DNA of 64,000 nt from Solimonas variicoloris DSM 15731 (GCF_000382285.1 NZ_KB907925.1:472962-536961); one strand, 5' to 3'. Shown: positions 38,104 to 47,985, counted from the stretch's first letter. A program made the numbers and translations. The notes: generated by a model not told the origin, from the letters alone.

Positions 38104-39243
38104 TTACTCCTTGGTCACCTTGAACTCGACGCGGCGGTTCTCGGCGCGACCTTCCTTGGTCTTGTTGCTGGCGATCGGCTTGGATTCGCCGTAGCCCTCG
38201 GAGGTCAGGCGCGAGGCGTCGATGCCCTGCTCGACGAGATAGGTCTTGGCGGCGGCGGCGCGCTGCTTCGACAGCTTCAGGTTGTAGGCGTCCGAGCCGG
38301 TCGCGTCGGTGTGGCCCTCGATGACCAGGCCCATCGTCGGCTGGCCCTTGAGGCCCTGCGCGATCTTGTCGAGCTGCGTCTTCGATGCCGCGGTCAGGCG
38401 CGCCGAGTCGAACTCGAAGTTGATGTCGTGCAGCACGACCTTGGCTTCGCGGATCGCGCAGCCGCGCGCGTCGACCTTCATGCCGTACGGCGTGTTCGGG
38501 CAGGCGTCGACGTTGTCATAGACGCCGTCGCCGTCCGTGTCCTTCGGCGGCGGAGGCGGCGGCAGCGGGCAACCGCGCGCGTCGACCTTGGTGCCGGCCG
38601 GGGTGCCCGGGCACAGGTCGAGGGTATCCGGCACGCCGTCGCCGTCGGTATCGGACGGCGGCGTCGGCGCGGCCGGCGCCGGGGCGGCCGGCGCTTCGTC
38701 CTTCTTGCCGAGCGCGAACTGCACGCCGGCGCTGATGCGCGTGTCCATCAGGTGATCGCGCGACGGGTCGGTATCGCCGTCGAACACCCAGTAGCGCTTG
38801 GCGTCGACGCGGATCGCCGCCGTCTTGCTTTCGTTGAGGCTGATCAGGAAGCCGCCGCCGGCGTTGGCGTAGCCGTAGGTGTGCTCGTTGGCGCTGCGGT
38901 CCTCGTACTGGGCGCCGCCGCCGAGCAGCAGGAACGGCGAGAACCACGACGAGCGCGCGAACGGATAGACCGCGAAGTCGAGGCCGCCGCCCCACTTGCG
39001 ATCGGTGCCGCCATCGTAGTCATGACCGGCGCGCAGGCCGAACAGATTGATTTCCGGGGCGAAGTATTCGCCGGTCGGGAAACCGAACAGCAGCGTGGCG
39101 CCGAGTCCGTCGTCGTCGTTGTAGACGGCATCGGGGAACAGGTAGGTGCCCTGGATGCCCATGTACGGGGTGTTGTCGGCGTGGGCGGCTTGCGCTGCGC
39201 CGGCGATCAGTGCGGCGGCGAGAACCTTGTGCGTCATTTTCAT
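38104..39243 (-). CDS. OmpA-family protein with thrombospondin type-3-like repeats
   Basis: A 379-residue outer-membrane protein. The signal peptide (about 1-22, MKMTHKVLAAALIAGAAQAA) is followed by a small beta-barrel, about 23-180. Calcium-binding TSP3 repeats come next: DTDGDGVPDTLDLCPGTPAG and DTDGDGVYDNVDACPNTPYG. The C-terminal OmpA domain contains INFEFDSARLT, IEGHTDATGSDAYNLKLSKQ and GYGESKPIASNKTKEGRAEN followed by RRVEF. It differs from the window's other OmpA protein in having the TSP3 linker and only a short proline run. AGGAAAG precedes the start. The family anchors the outer membrane to peptidoglycan. Confidence 0.93.
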   Translation of the reverse strand: MKMTHKVLAAALIAGAAQAAHADNTPYMGIQGTYLFPDAVYNDDDGLGATLLFGFPTGEYFAPEINLFGLRAGHDYDGGTDRKWGGGLDFAVYPFARSSWFSPFLLLGGGAQYEDRSANEHTYGYANAGGGFLISLNESKTAAIRVDAKRYWVFDGDTDPSRDHLMDTRISAGVQFALGKKDEAPAAPAPAAPTPPSDTDGDGVPDTLDLCPGTPAGTKVDARGCPLPPPPPPKDTDGDGVYDNVDACPNTPYGMKVDARGCAIREAKVVLHDINFEFDSARLTAASKTQLDKIAQGLKGQPTMGLVIEGHTDATGSDAYNLKLSKQRAAAAKTYLVEQGIDASRLTSEGYGESKPIASNKTKEGRAENRRVEFKVTKE

Positions 39244-39363
39244 TCTTGCTTTCCTCAGGTCGGTGGGACGAAGAAAGCGACCGCGGACCCACTACGCGTG
39301 ATCAACCGCCAGTGGCGCGTGTGCTCCCTTGCGTGGCCGGGTGCATCTTGGTTCGAGGCCATG

Positions 39364-39392
39364 AACCTAGGCTGAATCTTGACGATAGGCAA
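39364..39392 (-). promoter_or_regulatory. Candidate promoter of the OmpA-family gene
   Basis: On the minus strand TTGCCT (39387-39392) and TAGGTT (39364-39369) are spaced 17 bp apart, giving a leader of about 115 nt. Long leaders are common for OmpA-type genes. The hexamers are imperfect. Confidence 0.3.
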
Positions 39393-39534
39393 GCGGACCT
39401 GGGCCATGCGCGCAAATTTCCGTCGGATCGCAAATTTTCGCGGGCACTGCGGGTGTTTCCCGTATCGGTCGCGGCGGCGCCTTGCGTACCATCTGGCGCG
39501 ACACGATGACCGCGACGGGCGGGCGGAGACGGGC

Positions 39535-41703
39535 GTGAACAAACGGCTGTGGGCGCTGGCGGCGCTGGGCTGGAGCGTGATGATCAATACCGGCGCCGAG
39601 GCGCAGACGCTGAAGTATCCGGCCGCGCCGCGCGGCGAGGTGGTCGACGACTATTTCGGTACCAGGGTCGCCGATCCGTACCGCTGGCTCGAGGATGTCG
39701 ACTCGCCGCAGACGCGCGCCTGGGTTGCGGCCGAGAACGCCCTGAGCCTGCCGTATCTCGCTGCGCTGCCGGAGCGCGAAGCCTTGCGCCAGCGGCTCGG
39801 CGCGCTGTGGAACTACGAGCGCTACGATCTGCCGCAGCGCAAGGCCGGCAAGCTGTTCTACGGCCGCAACGACGGGCTGCAGAACCAGTCGGTGCTGTAT
39901 GTCGACGGCGGTGACGGCAAGCCGCGCGTGCTGCTCGATCCCAACACGCTGTCGGCCGACGGCACCGTGGCGCTGACGCAGTACGAGCCTTCCCCGGACG
40001 CGGCCTACCTTGCCTACGCCACGGCGGCCGCCGGCTCGGACTGGAACGAGTTCCGCGTGCGCCGTGTCGCCGACGGCGTCGACACCGACGACCGGCTGAC
40101 CCGCATCAAGTTTTCCGGCATCGCCTGGACGCGCGACGGCAAGGGATTCTTCTATTCGCGCTATCCGCTGCCGCCGGCCGGCAGCACGCCCGGCACGTTC
40201 GACGAACTGGCCCACCAGAAGCTCTATTACCACCGTCTCGGCACGGCGCAGGCCGAGGATCTGCTGGTCGCCGAGAATCCGGCCGAACCGCAGTGGGGCT
40301 GGGGCGCCGAGGTCAGCGACGACGGCCGCTATCTCATCGTCTACGTCAGCCGCGGTTCCGGCAACGAAAACGCGCTGTGGGTCAAGGATCTCGGCACGGC
40401 CGAGGCGCCGTCGCTGGCGGCGCCGTTCGTGAAGCTGGTCGACGACTTCGAGGCCGAGTACACGGTGCTCGGCAATCGCGGCAGCACGCTGTACGTGCGC
40501 ACCAGCCGCGACGCGGCGCGCGGCCGCATCGTCGCCATCGAACTCGGCAAGCCGGCGGCCGCGGAGTGGAAGACCGTGGTGCCGGAGAGCGTCGACACGC
40601 TGCAGTCGGCGCTGATGGCGGGCGACGGGCTCGTCGCGCTGTACATGCATGACGCGACCTCGCGCCTGCTGCGCTACGGCGTCGACGGCAAGGCGCAGGG
40701 CGAGATCGCGCTGCCGGGTCTCGGCAGCGTGCCGGACCTGCCGCTCGGTGGCATCCAGCTGTCGGGGCAGGCCGGCGATCCGCTGCTGTTCTACGCCTAC
40801 ACGTCGTTCAATCAGCCGGCGACCAATTACGTCTACGACCTGAGCAAGAACAGCGGTCGGGTCTTCCAGCCGATCCGGCTGAACTTTGATCCGGCCGACT
40901 ACGTCACCGAGCAGGTGTTCTACAAGTCCAGGGACGGCACGCGCATTCCGCTGTTCATCAGCTACAAGAAGGGCCTCAAACGCAACGGCAGGAACCCGAC
41001 GCTGCTGTTCGGCTACGGCGGCTTCGAGATCTCCAAGACGCCGGAGTTCTCGGTGCCCAACCTCGTGTTCATGGAGCGCGGCGGCGTCTACGCGCTCGCC
41101 AATCTGCGCGGCGGCGGCGAGTACGGCAAGGCCTGGCACGAGGCCGGCACGCTCGACCGCAAGCAGAACGTCTTCGATGACTTCGCCGCGGCCGCGCAGT
41201 ACCTCATCGAGCAGCAGTGGACCGCGCCGGCGCATCTGGCGATCGGCGGGCGCTCGAACGGTGGCCTGCTGGTCGGCGCGACCGTGAACCAGCATCCGGA
41301 GCTGTTCGCCGCCGCGTTCCCGGCGGTCGGCGTGATGGACATGCTGCGCTATCACAAGTTCACGATCGGCTGGGCCTGGGCCGGCGACTACGGCACGGCC
41401 GAGACCGAGGCGGGCTTTCGCACGCTCTATGCCTATTCGCCGTATCACAACATCAGGTCCGGTGTGCGCTACCCGGCGGTGCTGGTGACCACCGCCGACC
41501 ACGACGATCGCGTCGTGCCCGGGCATTCGTTCAAGTACGCGGCGGCGCTGCAGGCGGCAGTCGCGCCGGATGGCGTGCCCGGTGCGCGTCCGGCGCTGAT
41601 CCGCATCGACGTCAATGCCGGCCACGGTGCCGGCAAGCCGATCGGCAAGCTGATCGAGGAAGAGGCGGACAAGCTTGCGTTCCTGCTCCGCTTCACTCGC
41701 TAG
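39535..41703 (+). CDS. Prolyl oligopeptidase, S9 family, secreted
   Basis: A 722-residue serine peptidase. GTG 39535 (MNKRLWALAALGWSVMINTG then AEAQT) gives a signal peptide, with GGAGAC just upstream; in-frame sequence to 39379 has no similarity. The seven-bladed propeller is followed by the catalytic domain: GGRSNGGLL (Ser), DHDDRVVPGHSFKYAAAL (Asp) and NAGHGAGKP (His). VYALANLRGGGEYGKAWHEA is also typical of the family. It cleaves short proline-containing peptides, here probably in the periplasm, and adds to the local peptidase set. Confidence 0.95.
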   Translation: MNKRLWALAALGWSVMINTGAEAQTLKYPAAPRGEVVDDYFGTRVADPYRWLEDVDSPQTRAWVAAENALSLPYLAALPEREALRQRLGALWNYERYDLPQRKAGKLFYGRNDGLQNQSVLYVDGGDGKPRVLLDPNTLSADGTVALTQYEPSPDAAYLAYATAAAGSDWNEFRVRRVADGVDTDDRLTRIKFSGIAWTRDGKGFFYSRYPLPPAGSTPGTFDELAHQKLYYHRLGTAQAEDLLVAENPAEPQWGWGAEVSDDGRYLIVYVSRGSGNENALWVKDLGTAEAPSLAAPFVKLVDDFEAEYTVLGNRGSTLYVRTSRDAARGRIVAIELGKPAAAEWKTVVPESVDTLQSALMAGDGLVALYMHDATSRLLRYGVDGKAQGEIALPGLGSVPDLPLGGIQLSGQAGDPLLFYAYTSFNQPATNYVYDLSKNSGRVFQPIRLNFDPADYVTEQVFYKSRDGTRIPLFISYKKGLKRNGRNPTLLFGYGGFEISKTPEFSVPNLVFMERGGVYALANLRGGGEYGKAWHEAGTLDRKQNVFDDFAAAAQYLIEQQWTAPAHLAIGGRSNGGLLVGATVNQHPELFAAAFPAVGVMDMLRYHKFTIGWAWAGDYGTAETEAGFRTLYAYSPYHNIRSGVRYPAVLVTTADHDDRVVPGHSFKYAAALQAAVAPDGVPGARPALIRIDVNAGHGAGKPIGKLIEEEADKLAFLLRFTR

Positions 41704-41772
41704 TGAAGGCGAGCCGGAGCGCTGCGCTATGATCGCCGCCGACGCGGGACGGGCCCGCAACCGGAACAGGGC

Positions 41773-42162
41773 ATGATCGGAACACGCAAGCTGGCGCGCG
41801 CTGTGGCGCTCCTGGCACTGGCGGCCGCGCTGCCGGCGGCGGCGCAGAACCTCAACTTCCTGCGCAGTTCGGCGCTGGCCGCGATGAGCGCGGACGACCG
41901 GCGCGAAGCGGCCGCGGCATTCCGCGCCGCGCTCGACGCGGCCGCCGACGGCGAGACGCGGGAGTGGGCGAACGCGCAGACCGGTGCCGGCGGCGCGCTC
42001 GAACCGATCCGCTCCTATCACGACGCGCTCATCGACCTCGACTGCCGTGAGGCGCGCCTGATGCTGAAGGCCGGCGGCCGCGAGGAACAGGGACGTTATT
42101 ACCTGTGCAAGGCGCCCGACGGGCGCTGGAAGTTCACGCGTCCGCCGGGCTTCACGCGCTGA
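41773..42162 (+). CDS. Secreted protein, RT0821/Lpp0805 surface-protein-like
   Basis: A 129-residue protein with a signal peptide (MIGTRKLARAVALLALAAAL then PAAAQ). The body contains LNFLRSSALAAMSADDRREA. The end IDLDCREARLMLKAGGREEQ followed by GRYYLCKAPDGRWKF, with paired cysteines and a C...PDG.W pattern, resembles the RT0821/Lpp0805-type surface proteins. That match is by eye and moderate. It follows the oligopeptidase by 69 bp on the same strand. The function is unknown. Confidence 0.6.
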   Translation: MIGTRKLARAVALLALAAALPAAAQNLNFLRSSALAAMSADDRREAAAAFRAALDAAADGETREWANAQTGAGGALEPIRSYHDALIDLDCREARLMLKAGGREEQGRYYLCKAPDGRWKFTRPPGFTR

Positions 42163-42179
42163 AGCGAGCGCGCCACCGC

Positions 42180-42209
42180 TTGCCCCATACGCAAGCGTAT
42201 GGATAGACT
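42180..42209 (+). promoter_or_regulatory. Promoter with embedded 18-bp palindromic operator for the tetR-fadE unit
   Basis: TTGCCC (42180-42185) and TAGACT (42204-42209) are 18 bp apart. The palindrome CCATACGCAAGCGTATGG (42185-42202: 8-bp perfect arms, AA centre) fills the spacer exactly. Such an arrangement is typical of an autorepressed TetR gene: repressor binding would block polymerase. The following gene is a TetR regulator, making autoregulation likely. Confidence 0.6.
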
Positions 42210-42238
42210 GGTCGGCCTCTAATCTCGCCCGTCCGTCC

Positions 42239-42856
42239 ATGTCGCCCGCCGCTCCCGTCGAACCGAAGCAGAGCCTCACCGCCGACGCCTGGGCCGAGGC
42301 GGCGCTCGAGATGATCGCGCAAAGCGGCTTCGACGCGGTCGCGGTCGAACCGCTCGCGCGCCGCCTCGGCGTGACCAAGGGGTCGTTCTACTGGCACTTC
42401 GAGAATCGCGACGCGCTGCTGCGCGCCGCACTCGAACGCTGGGAGCGCGCCGAGACCGACGACATCGTCGCGCGCATCGGCCCCGAGCCTGATCCGTACC
42501 AGCGCATCGTCAAGCTGTTCAAGGCGGCCAACGCCAGCTATCGCGCCGGGCGCCTGTACCTGGCGATCGCCGCCGCCGAGGACAAGCCGATGGTGCAGAG
42601 CTTCGTGCGCCGGGTGTCCGAGCGGCGCATGCAGTATCTGTTCGAGTGCTATCGTGCCCTGGGCTTCAGCGAAGCTTCAGCGGCGCATTGGGCACGATTC
42701 GCCTATGCCACGTTCATGGGCAATCTGCAGATCGGCCGCGACACGCCGGAGCTGATGCCGACCGGCGCTGAGTTCAGCGAGTACGTGAAGCTGATGATCA
42801 AGGTGCTGATCCCGCGCGAGGCGCCGCCCGACGACGACGGCGACCCGCCCGCCTAG
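42239..42856 (+). CDS. TetR-family regulator upstream of fadE
   Basis: A 205-residue regulator. The TetR helix-turn-helix reads AWAEAALEMIAQSGFDAVAV, then EPLARRLGVTKGSFYWHFEN (about residues 15-60), followed by the all-helical ligand domain. It ends PREAPPDDDGDPPA. The fadE start lies 42 bp after the stop, so both are probably co-transcribed from the promoter at 42180-42209. An acyl-CoA ligand is plausible given the linked gene, but this is inference. Confidence 0.9.
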   Translation: MSPAAPVEPKQSLTADAWAEAALEMIAQSGFDAVAVEPLARRLGVTKGSFYWHFENRDALLRAALERWERAETDDIVARIGPEPDPYQRIVKLFKAANASYRAGRLYLAIAAAEDKPMVQSFVRRVSERRMQYLFECYRALGFSEASAAHWARFAYATFMGNLQIGRDTPELMPTGAEFSEYVKLMIKVLIPREAPPDDDGDPPA

Positions 42857-42898
42857 ACGCCGCTCCGCGCCGCGGGGCTTTGTCGCAGGAGGCTGAAG

Positions 42899-45385
42899 AT
42901 GACGACGCTCATCGTGGTGCTGTTCCTGGTCGCGGCCTGGTGCCTGGCTTTCATCGGCGCGCCGCTGTTCGTCTGGACCGTGGCCGTGGCGCTGCTGCTC
43001 GCGGCGCTCGGCTTCGCGTCCGCGCTCGGGGCGACGGCCTTGCTCGTGTGCAGCGCCGCGTTCGGGGTGCTGGCGCTGCTGCTCAACGTGCTGCCGCTGC
43101 GCCGTGCCGTGCTGAGCGGCTGGATCTTCGCGATCTTCAAGAAGGTGCAGCCGGAGATGTCCTCGACGGAGCGCGAGGTGCTGGAGTCCGGCGACATCTG
43201 GTGGGAAGCGGAAATGTTCCGCGGCCGCCCGGACTGGGAAAAGCTGCTGAGCTTCCAGTACACGCGGCTGACGGCCGAGGAGCAGGCCTTCCTCGACCAC
43301 GAGTGCGAGGCGTTGTGCAAGCTGTGCGACGACTGGCAGATCGAATACGAAGCCAGGGATCTGCCGCAGGCGGCCTGGGACTACATCCGCGAGAAGAAAT
43401 TCTTCTCGATGCTGATCAAGAAGGAGTACGGCGGGCTCGGCTTTTCGGCGAACGCGCAGTCGGCGGTCGTCACCAAGCTGGCCACCAAGTCGATCACGCT
43501 GGCGGTGACGGTGATGGTGCCGAACTCGCTCGGTCCGGGCGAGCTGCTGATGCACTACGGCACCGACGAGCAGAAGAAAAAATGGTTGCCGGGGCTCGTC
43601 GACGGCAGCGAGATTCCGTGCTTCGGACTGACCGGTCCCGAAGTCGGCTCCGATGCGACGGCGATGCCGGACGTCGGCTACGTCTGCCATGCCGAGATCG
43701 ACGGCAAGAAGACGCTCGGCATCCGCCTGACGTTCTCGAAGCGCTACATCACGCTGGCGCCGGTCGCGACGGTGATCGGTCTGGCTTTCAAGCTGCGCGA
43801 TCCGGAGGGTCTGCTCGGCGACAGGAGCAAGCTCGCCAGGGACGGCGACCTCGGCATCACCTGCGCGCTGTTGCCGGCGACGACGCCGGGCGTGCACATC
43901 GGCCGTCGCCATTATCCGGGCGCGGCCTTCATGAACGGCACGATCCACGGCCGCGACGTGTTCGTGCCGATCGACGCGATCATCGGCGGCCCGGCGATGG
44001 CCGGCAAGGGCTGGCGCATGCTGACCGAGTGTCTGTCAGCGGGCCGCGGCATCTCGCTGCCGGCGCTGGCGACGGCGGCCGGCCAGATCGGCTACCGAAT
44101 GACCGGCGTCTATGCGCGCTTCCGCCGCCAGTTCAAGGTTTCGGTCGGCAAGTTCGAGGGCGTGCAGGAAGCGACCGGCCGCATCGCCGGCTATGCCTAC
44201 ACGCTCGAAGCGACGCGCGTGCTGACCGCGTCGGCCGTCGATCACTGCGCGCCCGGCGTGACCACGGCGATCGCCAAGTACCACATGACCGAGCTGATGC
44301 GGAAGATCATCAACGACGGCATGGACGTGCTCGGCGGCAAGGGCATCCAGCAGGGGCCGCGCAACTTCATGGCGACCGGCTACAAGGCGACGCCGGTGGC
44401 GATTACGGTCGAAGGCGCGAACATCCTGACGCGCAATCTGATGATCTACGGCCAGGGCGCGATCCGCTGCCATCCGTACGTGTTCCCCGAGATGGAAGCG
44501 GCGCGCGAGAACGACCTCGTCAAGTTCGACAAGCTGCTGTTCGGGCACCTCGGCTTTGCGATCAATCGCGCCGTGCGCGCGTTCACGCTGGCGCTGAGCG
44601 GGGCGCGGCTGGCGCGCGCGCCGGTGACCGGCGAGTTCGCGCCGTACTTCCAGCAGCTGGAGCGGATGTCGGCGGCGCTGGCCTTCACCTCCGATCTGAC
44701 GATGGGTACGCTCGGCGGCAAGCTCAAGTTCAAGGAGCGCCTGTCGGCGCGTCTCGGCGACGTGCTGTCGCAGCTCTACATCGCGTCCTGCGTGCTGAAG
44801 TTCTATCTCGAAGGCAGCCAGAGCGAGGCCGAGCGCGTGCACGCGCGCTGGGCGCTGGACCATTGTCTGTCGGAGATCGGGCTCGCCTTCGACGGCTTCA
44901 TTCGCAACTTCCCGGTCGCCTGGGCGCGCGGTCTGCTGCGCGTCGTGGTGTTTCCGCTCGGCAATCGCTTCCGCCCGGTCAGCGATCGCCTCAACGCGCG
45001 CGTCGCGGATCTGCTCCTCGAGCCCAGCGATGTGCGCGAGCGCCTGTCGTGGCTGGTCTTCAAGAACGGCGGCGAGCGTGATCCGATCGGCCGCATGGAG
45101 CACGCCTGGCGCGTCGGTCTGAGCAGCGAGGCGGCCTACGTGAAGTATTTCCGGCTCGCCAACAAGGGTGCGATCGTCGGCGACACGGTCGCCGCGCGGC
45201 TCGACGACGCGCTCCGCCGCGGCCTGCTCAGCGCCGAGGAGGTCGCGCAGGCACGCGCTTACGACGCCGCCCGCTACGACGTCATCCTGACCGACGACTT
45301 CAGCAAGGAATACCTCGCCGGCGACTTCGCCGCCGAGGCCGCTGCCGCGATCGAGGCGGCGGGTCTGCTGGCGCGCGTCGCCTAG
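42899..45385 (+). CDS. fadE: Acyl-CoA dehydrogenase, long FadE type
   Basis: An 828-residue FadE that introduces the first double bond in fatty-acid beta-oxidation. It has the N-terminal membrane region of the long class (MTTLIVVLFLVAAWCLAFIG, and a second hydrophobic stretch to about residue 70). The acyl-CoA dehydrogenase core contains CFGLTGPEVGSDATAMPD, TGRIAGYAYTLEATRVL and DVLGGKGIQQGPRNFMATGY. A C-terminal DUF1974-like part follows. ATG 42899 has CAGGAGG at 42886-42892. It is downstream of the TetR gene in the same unit. Confidence 0.95.
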   Translation: MTTLIVVLFLVAAWCLAFIGAPLFVWTVAVALLLAALGFASALGATALLVCSAAFGVLALLLNVLPLRRAVLSGWIFAIFKKVQPEMSSTEREVLESGDIWWEAEMFRGRPDWEKLLSFQYTRLTAEEQAFLDHECEALCKLCDDWQIEYEARDLPQAAWDYIREKKFFSMLIKKEYGGLGFSANAQSAVVTKLATKSITLAVTVMVPNSLGPGELLMHYGTDEQKKKWLPGLVDGSEIPCFGLTGPEVGSDATAMPDVGYVCHAEIDGKKTLGIRLTFSKRYITLAPVATVIGLAFKLRDPEGLLGDRSKLARDGDLGITCALLPATTPGVHIGRRHYPGAAFMNGTIHGRDVFVPIDAIIGGPAMAGKGWRMLTECLSAGRGISLPALATAAGQIGYRMTGVYARFRRQFKVSVGKFEGVQEATGRIAGYAYTLEATRVLTASAVDHCAPGVTTAIAKYHMTELMRKIINDGMDVLGGKGIQQGPRNFMATGYKATPVAITVEGANILTRNLMIYGQGAIRCHPYVFPEMEAARENDLVKFDKLLFGHLGFAINRAVRAFTLALSGARLARAPVTGEFAPYFQQLERMSAALAFTSDLTMGTLGGKLKFKERLSARLGDVLSQLYIASCVLKFYLEGSQSEAERVHARWALDHCLSEIGLAFDGFIRNFPVAWARGLLRVVVFPLGNRFRPVSDRLNARVADLLLEPSDVRERLSWLVFKNGGERDPIGRMEHAWRVGLSSEAAYVKYFRLANKGAIVGDTVAARLDDALRRGLLSAEEVAQARAYDAARYDVILTDDFSKEYLAGDFAAEAAAAIEAAGLLARVA

Positions 45386-45665
45386 CAGTTTCGGCTCGAT
45401 ACGTCGTTCAGCGGAAGGCGGCGGCGCGGCGGGCCGTCGCCGACGCTGCGCGGCTCCCGAAGACGCGGCCGCGGTGGACTGCGCTCAGGCGCGGACGCCC
45501 GTGTCGTCTACGCTGCGCTTCCGTGCTGGCGCTGCTTGCACTGGGGCTGGCGGCTGGTGATGGTCGCGCGTGCGTCGCCGTCCAGGATCGGCCGCGGCGT
45601 CATTGTTGTGCCCGCCGCCTTTGGCGAAGATACGCGCCATTCTTATGCATACACCGGGGACCTCG

Positions 45666-47180
45666 ATGAGCGCCGCAATCCTGATCGGCAAAGGCGACGA
45701 CACGCCGCAGCGGCTGCTCGCGCAGTACGCGAACCGGCACGGCCTGGTCGCCGGCGCGACCGGTACCGGCAAGACGGTGACGCTGCAGGTTCTCGCCGAG
45801 GGGTTTTCGCAGCTTGGCGTGCCGGTGTTCGCCGCCGACATCAAGGGCGATTTGTCCGGCATCGCCGCCGCCGGCGAGGCCAAGCCCAAGCTCCTCGAGC
45901 GGGCGGCGACGATCGGCGTCGAGAACTGGGCGCCGGCGGCCAGCCCGACGGTGTTCTGGGACGTGTTCGGCACGAGCGGGCATCCGGTGCGCGCGACGGT
46001 GTCCGACATGGGGCCGGTGCTGCTGGCACGCCTGCTTGATCTATCCGACGTGCAGGAGGCGGTGCTGTCGCTGGTCTTCCGCTATGCCGACGACCAGGGC
46101 CTGTTGCTGCTCGATCTCAAGGACCTGCGTGCGGTGCTGCAGTACGTCGGCAGCAACGCCAAGTCGTTCGGCACCGACTACGGCCTGGTCAGCCCGGGCT
46201 CGGTCGGGGCGATCCAGCGCGCGCTGCTGCAGCTGGAGAGCGACGGCGCCGAGCATTTCTTCGGCGAGCCGGCCCTCGATCTTGCCGACTTCATGCGCTG
46301 CGACATGACCGGCCGCGGCATCGTCAACGTGCTCGCCGCCGACGTGCTGTATCAGAAGCCGCGGCTGTACTCGACCTTCCTGCTGTGGCTGCTGGCGGAG
46401 CTGTTCGAGCGCCTGCCGGAAGCCGGCGACGCCGACAAGCCGAAGCTGGTGTTCTTCTTCGACGAGGCGCACCTGCTGTTCAAGGACGCGCCAAAAGCGC
46501 TGGTCGAGAAGGTCGAGCAGGTCGTGCGTCTGATTCGCTCCAAGGGCGTCGGCGTCTACTTCGTCACGCAGAATCCGCTCGATCTGCCGGATACCGTGCT
46601 CGGTCAGCTCGGCAATCGCGTGCAGCACGCGCTGCGGGCGTTCACGCCGCGCGACCAGAAGGCGGTCAAGGCGGCCGCCGAGACGTTCCGCCCGAATCCC
46701 AAGCTCAAGGTGGCCGAGGTGATCCAGTCGCTCGGCGTCGGCGAGGCGCTGGTCTCGACGCTCGATGAGAAGGGCGTGCCGACCGTGGTCGAGAAAACCC
46801 TGATCGCGCCGCCGCGTTCGCGCATCGGCCCGCTGACCGCGGACGAGCGCCAGCAGGTGCGCGCGCGCAGCCCGGTCGCCGGCCGCTACGAGCAGGCCGT
46901 CGATCGTGAATCGGCGTACGAAAAGCTCAGCGCGCGCGCGGCGCCGGCCCAGCCGGCCGCGCCGGCGGCGGGCGGCGATGCCGGCTGGTGGGACCGCGGC
47001 AGCGCACCGGCGCCAACGGCCGGCGGGCGGGCGACGAAGTCCGGCACCGCCGCGCGTCGCGGCGACACGGTGGTCGAGGCGGCGATCAAGAGCGCCACGC
47101 GCAGCGCCGCCTCGTCGATCGGCCGCGAAGTCGGCCGGCAGCTGCTGCGCGGACTGCTCGGTTCGCTGTCGCGGCGCTGA
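45666..47180 (+). CDS. HerA-like helicase/ATPase, DUF853 (YjgR family)
   Basis: A 504-residue P-loop ATPase. Walker A is [18 protein letters not shown] (about residues 27-44), with [13 protein letters not shown] and the Walker [21 protein letters not shown]. The arginine-finger region [20 protein letters not shown] follows. It continues with a variable linker of Ala and Pro and a short basic C-terminus. ATG 45666 has GGGGAC at 45655-45660; an alternative ATG at 45645 is possible. Its cellular role is not established. Upstream, 45386-45665 shows no gene. Confidence 0.9.
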   Translation: MSAAILIGKGDDTPQRLLAQYANRHGLVAGATGTGKTVTLQVLAEGFSQLGVPVFAADIKGDLSGIAAAGEAKPKLLERAATIGVENWAPAASPTVFWDVFGTSGHPVRATVSDMGPVLLARLLDLSDVQEAVLSLVFRYADDQGLLLLDLKDLRAVLQYVGSNAKSFGTDYGLVSPGSVGAIQRALLQLESDGAEHFFGEPALDLADFMRCDMTGRGIVNVLAADVLYQKPRLYSTFLLWLLAELFERLPEAGDADKPKLVFFFDEAHLLFKDAPKALVEKVEQVVRLIRSKGVGVYFVTQNPLDLPDTVLGQLGNRVQHALRAFTPRDQKAVKAAAETFRPNPKLKVAEVIQSLGVGEALVSTLDEKGVPTVVEKTLIAPPRSRIGPLTADERQQVRARSPVAGRYEQAVDRESAYEKLSARAAPAQPAAPAAGGDAGWWDRGSAPAPTAGGRATKSGTAARRGDTVVEAAIKSATRSAASSIGREVGRQLLRGLLGSLSRR

Positions 47181-47316
47181 GGCGGGGGCGCGGCGGGGCG
47201 CGGGTATACTGCGCGGCCTTCCCCGTCCGCCGCCCGCCGCGCCTGATTCCCGCGATGCCCGTTCGTTTGCTCCTGCTGCCGCTGTTCCGGTGCCCCGGCC
47301 CGAAGGGTGGGCGGCC

Positions 47317-47985
47317 GTGAGCGCGCATCCGCTCGCCGCGCATCTCGACAACGGCCTGGCCGCGCTGCGCCTGGAGCTGCCGGCCGCGGCGCGTGCCGCG
47401 CTGCTGCGCTACCTCGACGAGATGGCGCGCTGGAACACGGCCTACAACCTGACGGCGATCCGCACGCCGAGCGAGATGGTGACCAAGCACGTGCTCGATT
47501 CGCTGGCGGTCCTGCCGGTGCTGCGCGAGTTCGTGCCGGGCTTTCCGGACGTGCGCCTGCTCGACGTCGGCAGCGGCGCCGGCCTGCCGGGGATTCCGCT
47601 GGCGATCGCCGAGCCGCAGCTGCAGGTCACGGTGCTCGACAGCAACGGCAAGAAAGCGCGCTTCATGCGCCATGCGGTGCGCACGCTGGGCCTCGCCAAC
47701 GTCGAGGTCGCCGAGGCGCGCGTCGAGGACTGGCGGCCGGACCGCCCTTACGCCGGCATCGTCAGCCGCGCCTTCGCGTCGCTCGCCGACTTCGTGACCG
47801 CCACGGCACCGCTGCTGGCGCCCGGCGGGTCCGGCAGTGGTGTCTGGATCGCCATGAAGGGCAAACTAGATCCCGCCGAGCTGGCGGCGGTGCCGTCCGC
47901 GGCCGCCATCCTGGAAACGCGGCGCCTGCGGATTCCGGGGCTGTCCGAAGAGCGCCACGCCGTCATCGCAAGCCTGAAGTCATGA
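47317..47985 (+). CDS. rsmG: 16S rRNA (guanine527-N7)-methyltransferase
   Basis: A 222-residue SAM-dependent methyltransferase. GTG 47317 (MSAHPLAAHLDNGLAALRLE) has AAGGGTGG upstream; the frame is open further upstream into the previous gene without similarity. The motifs are WNTAYNLTAIRTPSEMVTKH, then DSLAVLPVL and LLDVGSGAGLPGIPLAI (SAM binding). It acts on the 530 loop. Loss gives low-level streptomycin resistance. The stop overlaps the parA start (ATGA). A TATACT at 47205-47210 may be a -10 without a clear -35. The usual upstream neighbour mnmG is absent here. Confidence 0.95.
   Translation: MSAHPLAAHLDNGLAALRLELPAAARAALLRYLDEMARWNTAYNLTAIRTPSEMVTKHVLDSLAVLPVLREFVPGFPDVRLLDVGSGAGLPGIPLAIAEPQLQVTVLDSNGKKARFMRHAVRTLGLANVEVAEARVEDWRPDRPYAGIVSRAFASLADFVTATAPLLAPGGSGSGVWIAMKGKLDPAELAAVPSAAAILETRRLRIPGLSEERHAVIASLKS

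Noticed and set aside
45485..46009. Minus-strand open frame upstream of and within the HerA-like gene
   Set aside because: No recognisable domain; it overlaps the conserved Walker A region of the real gene.
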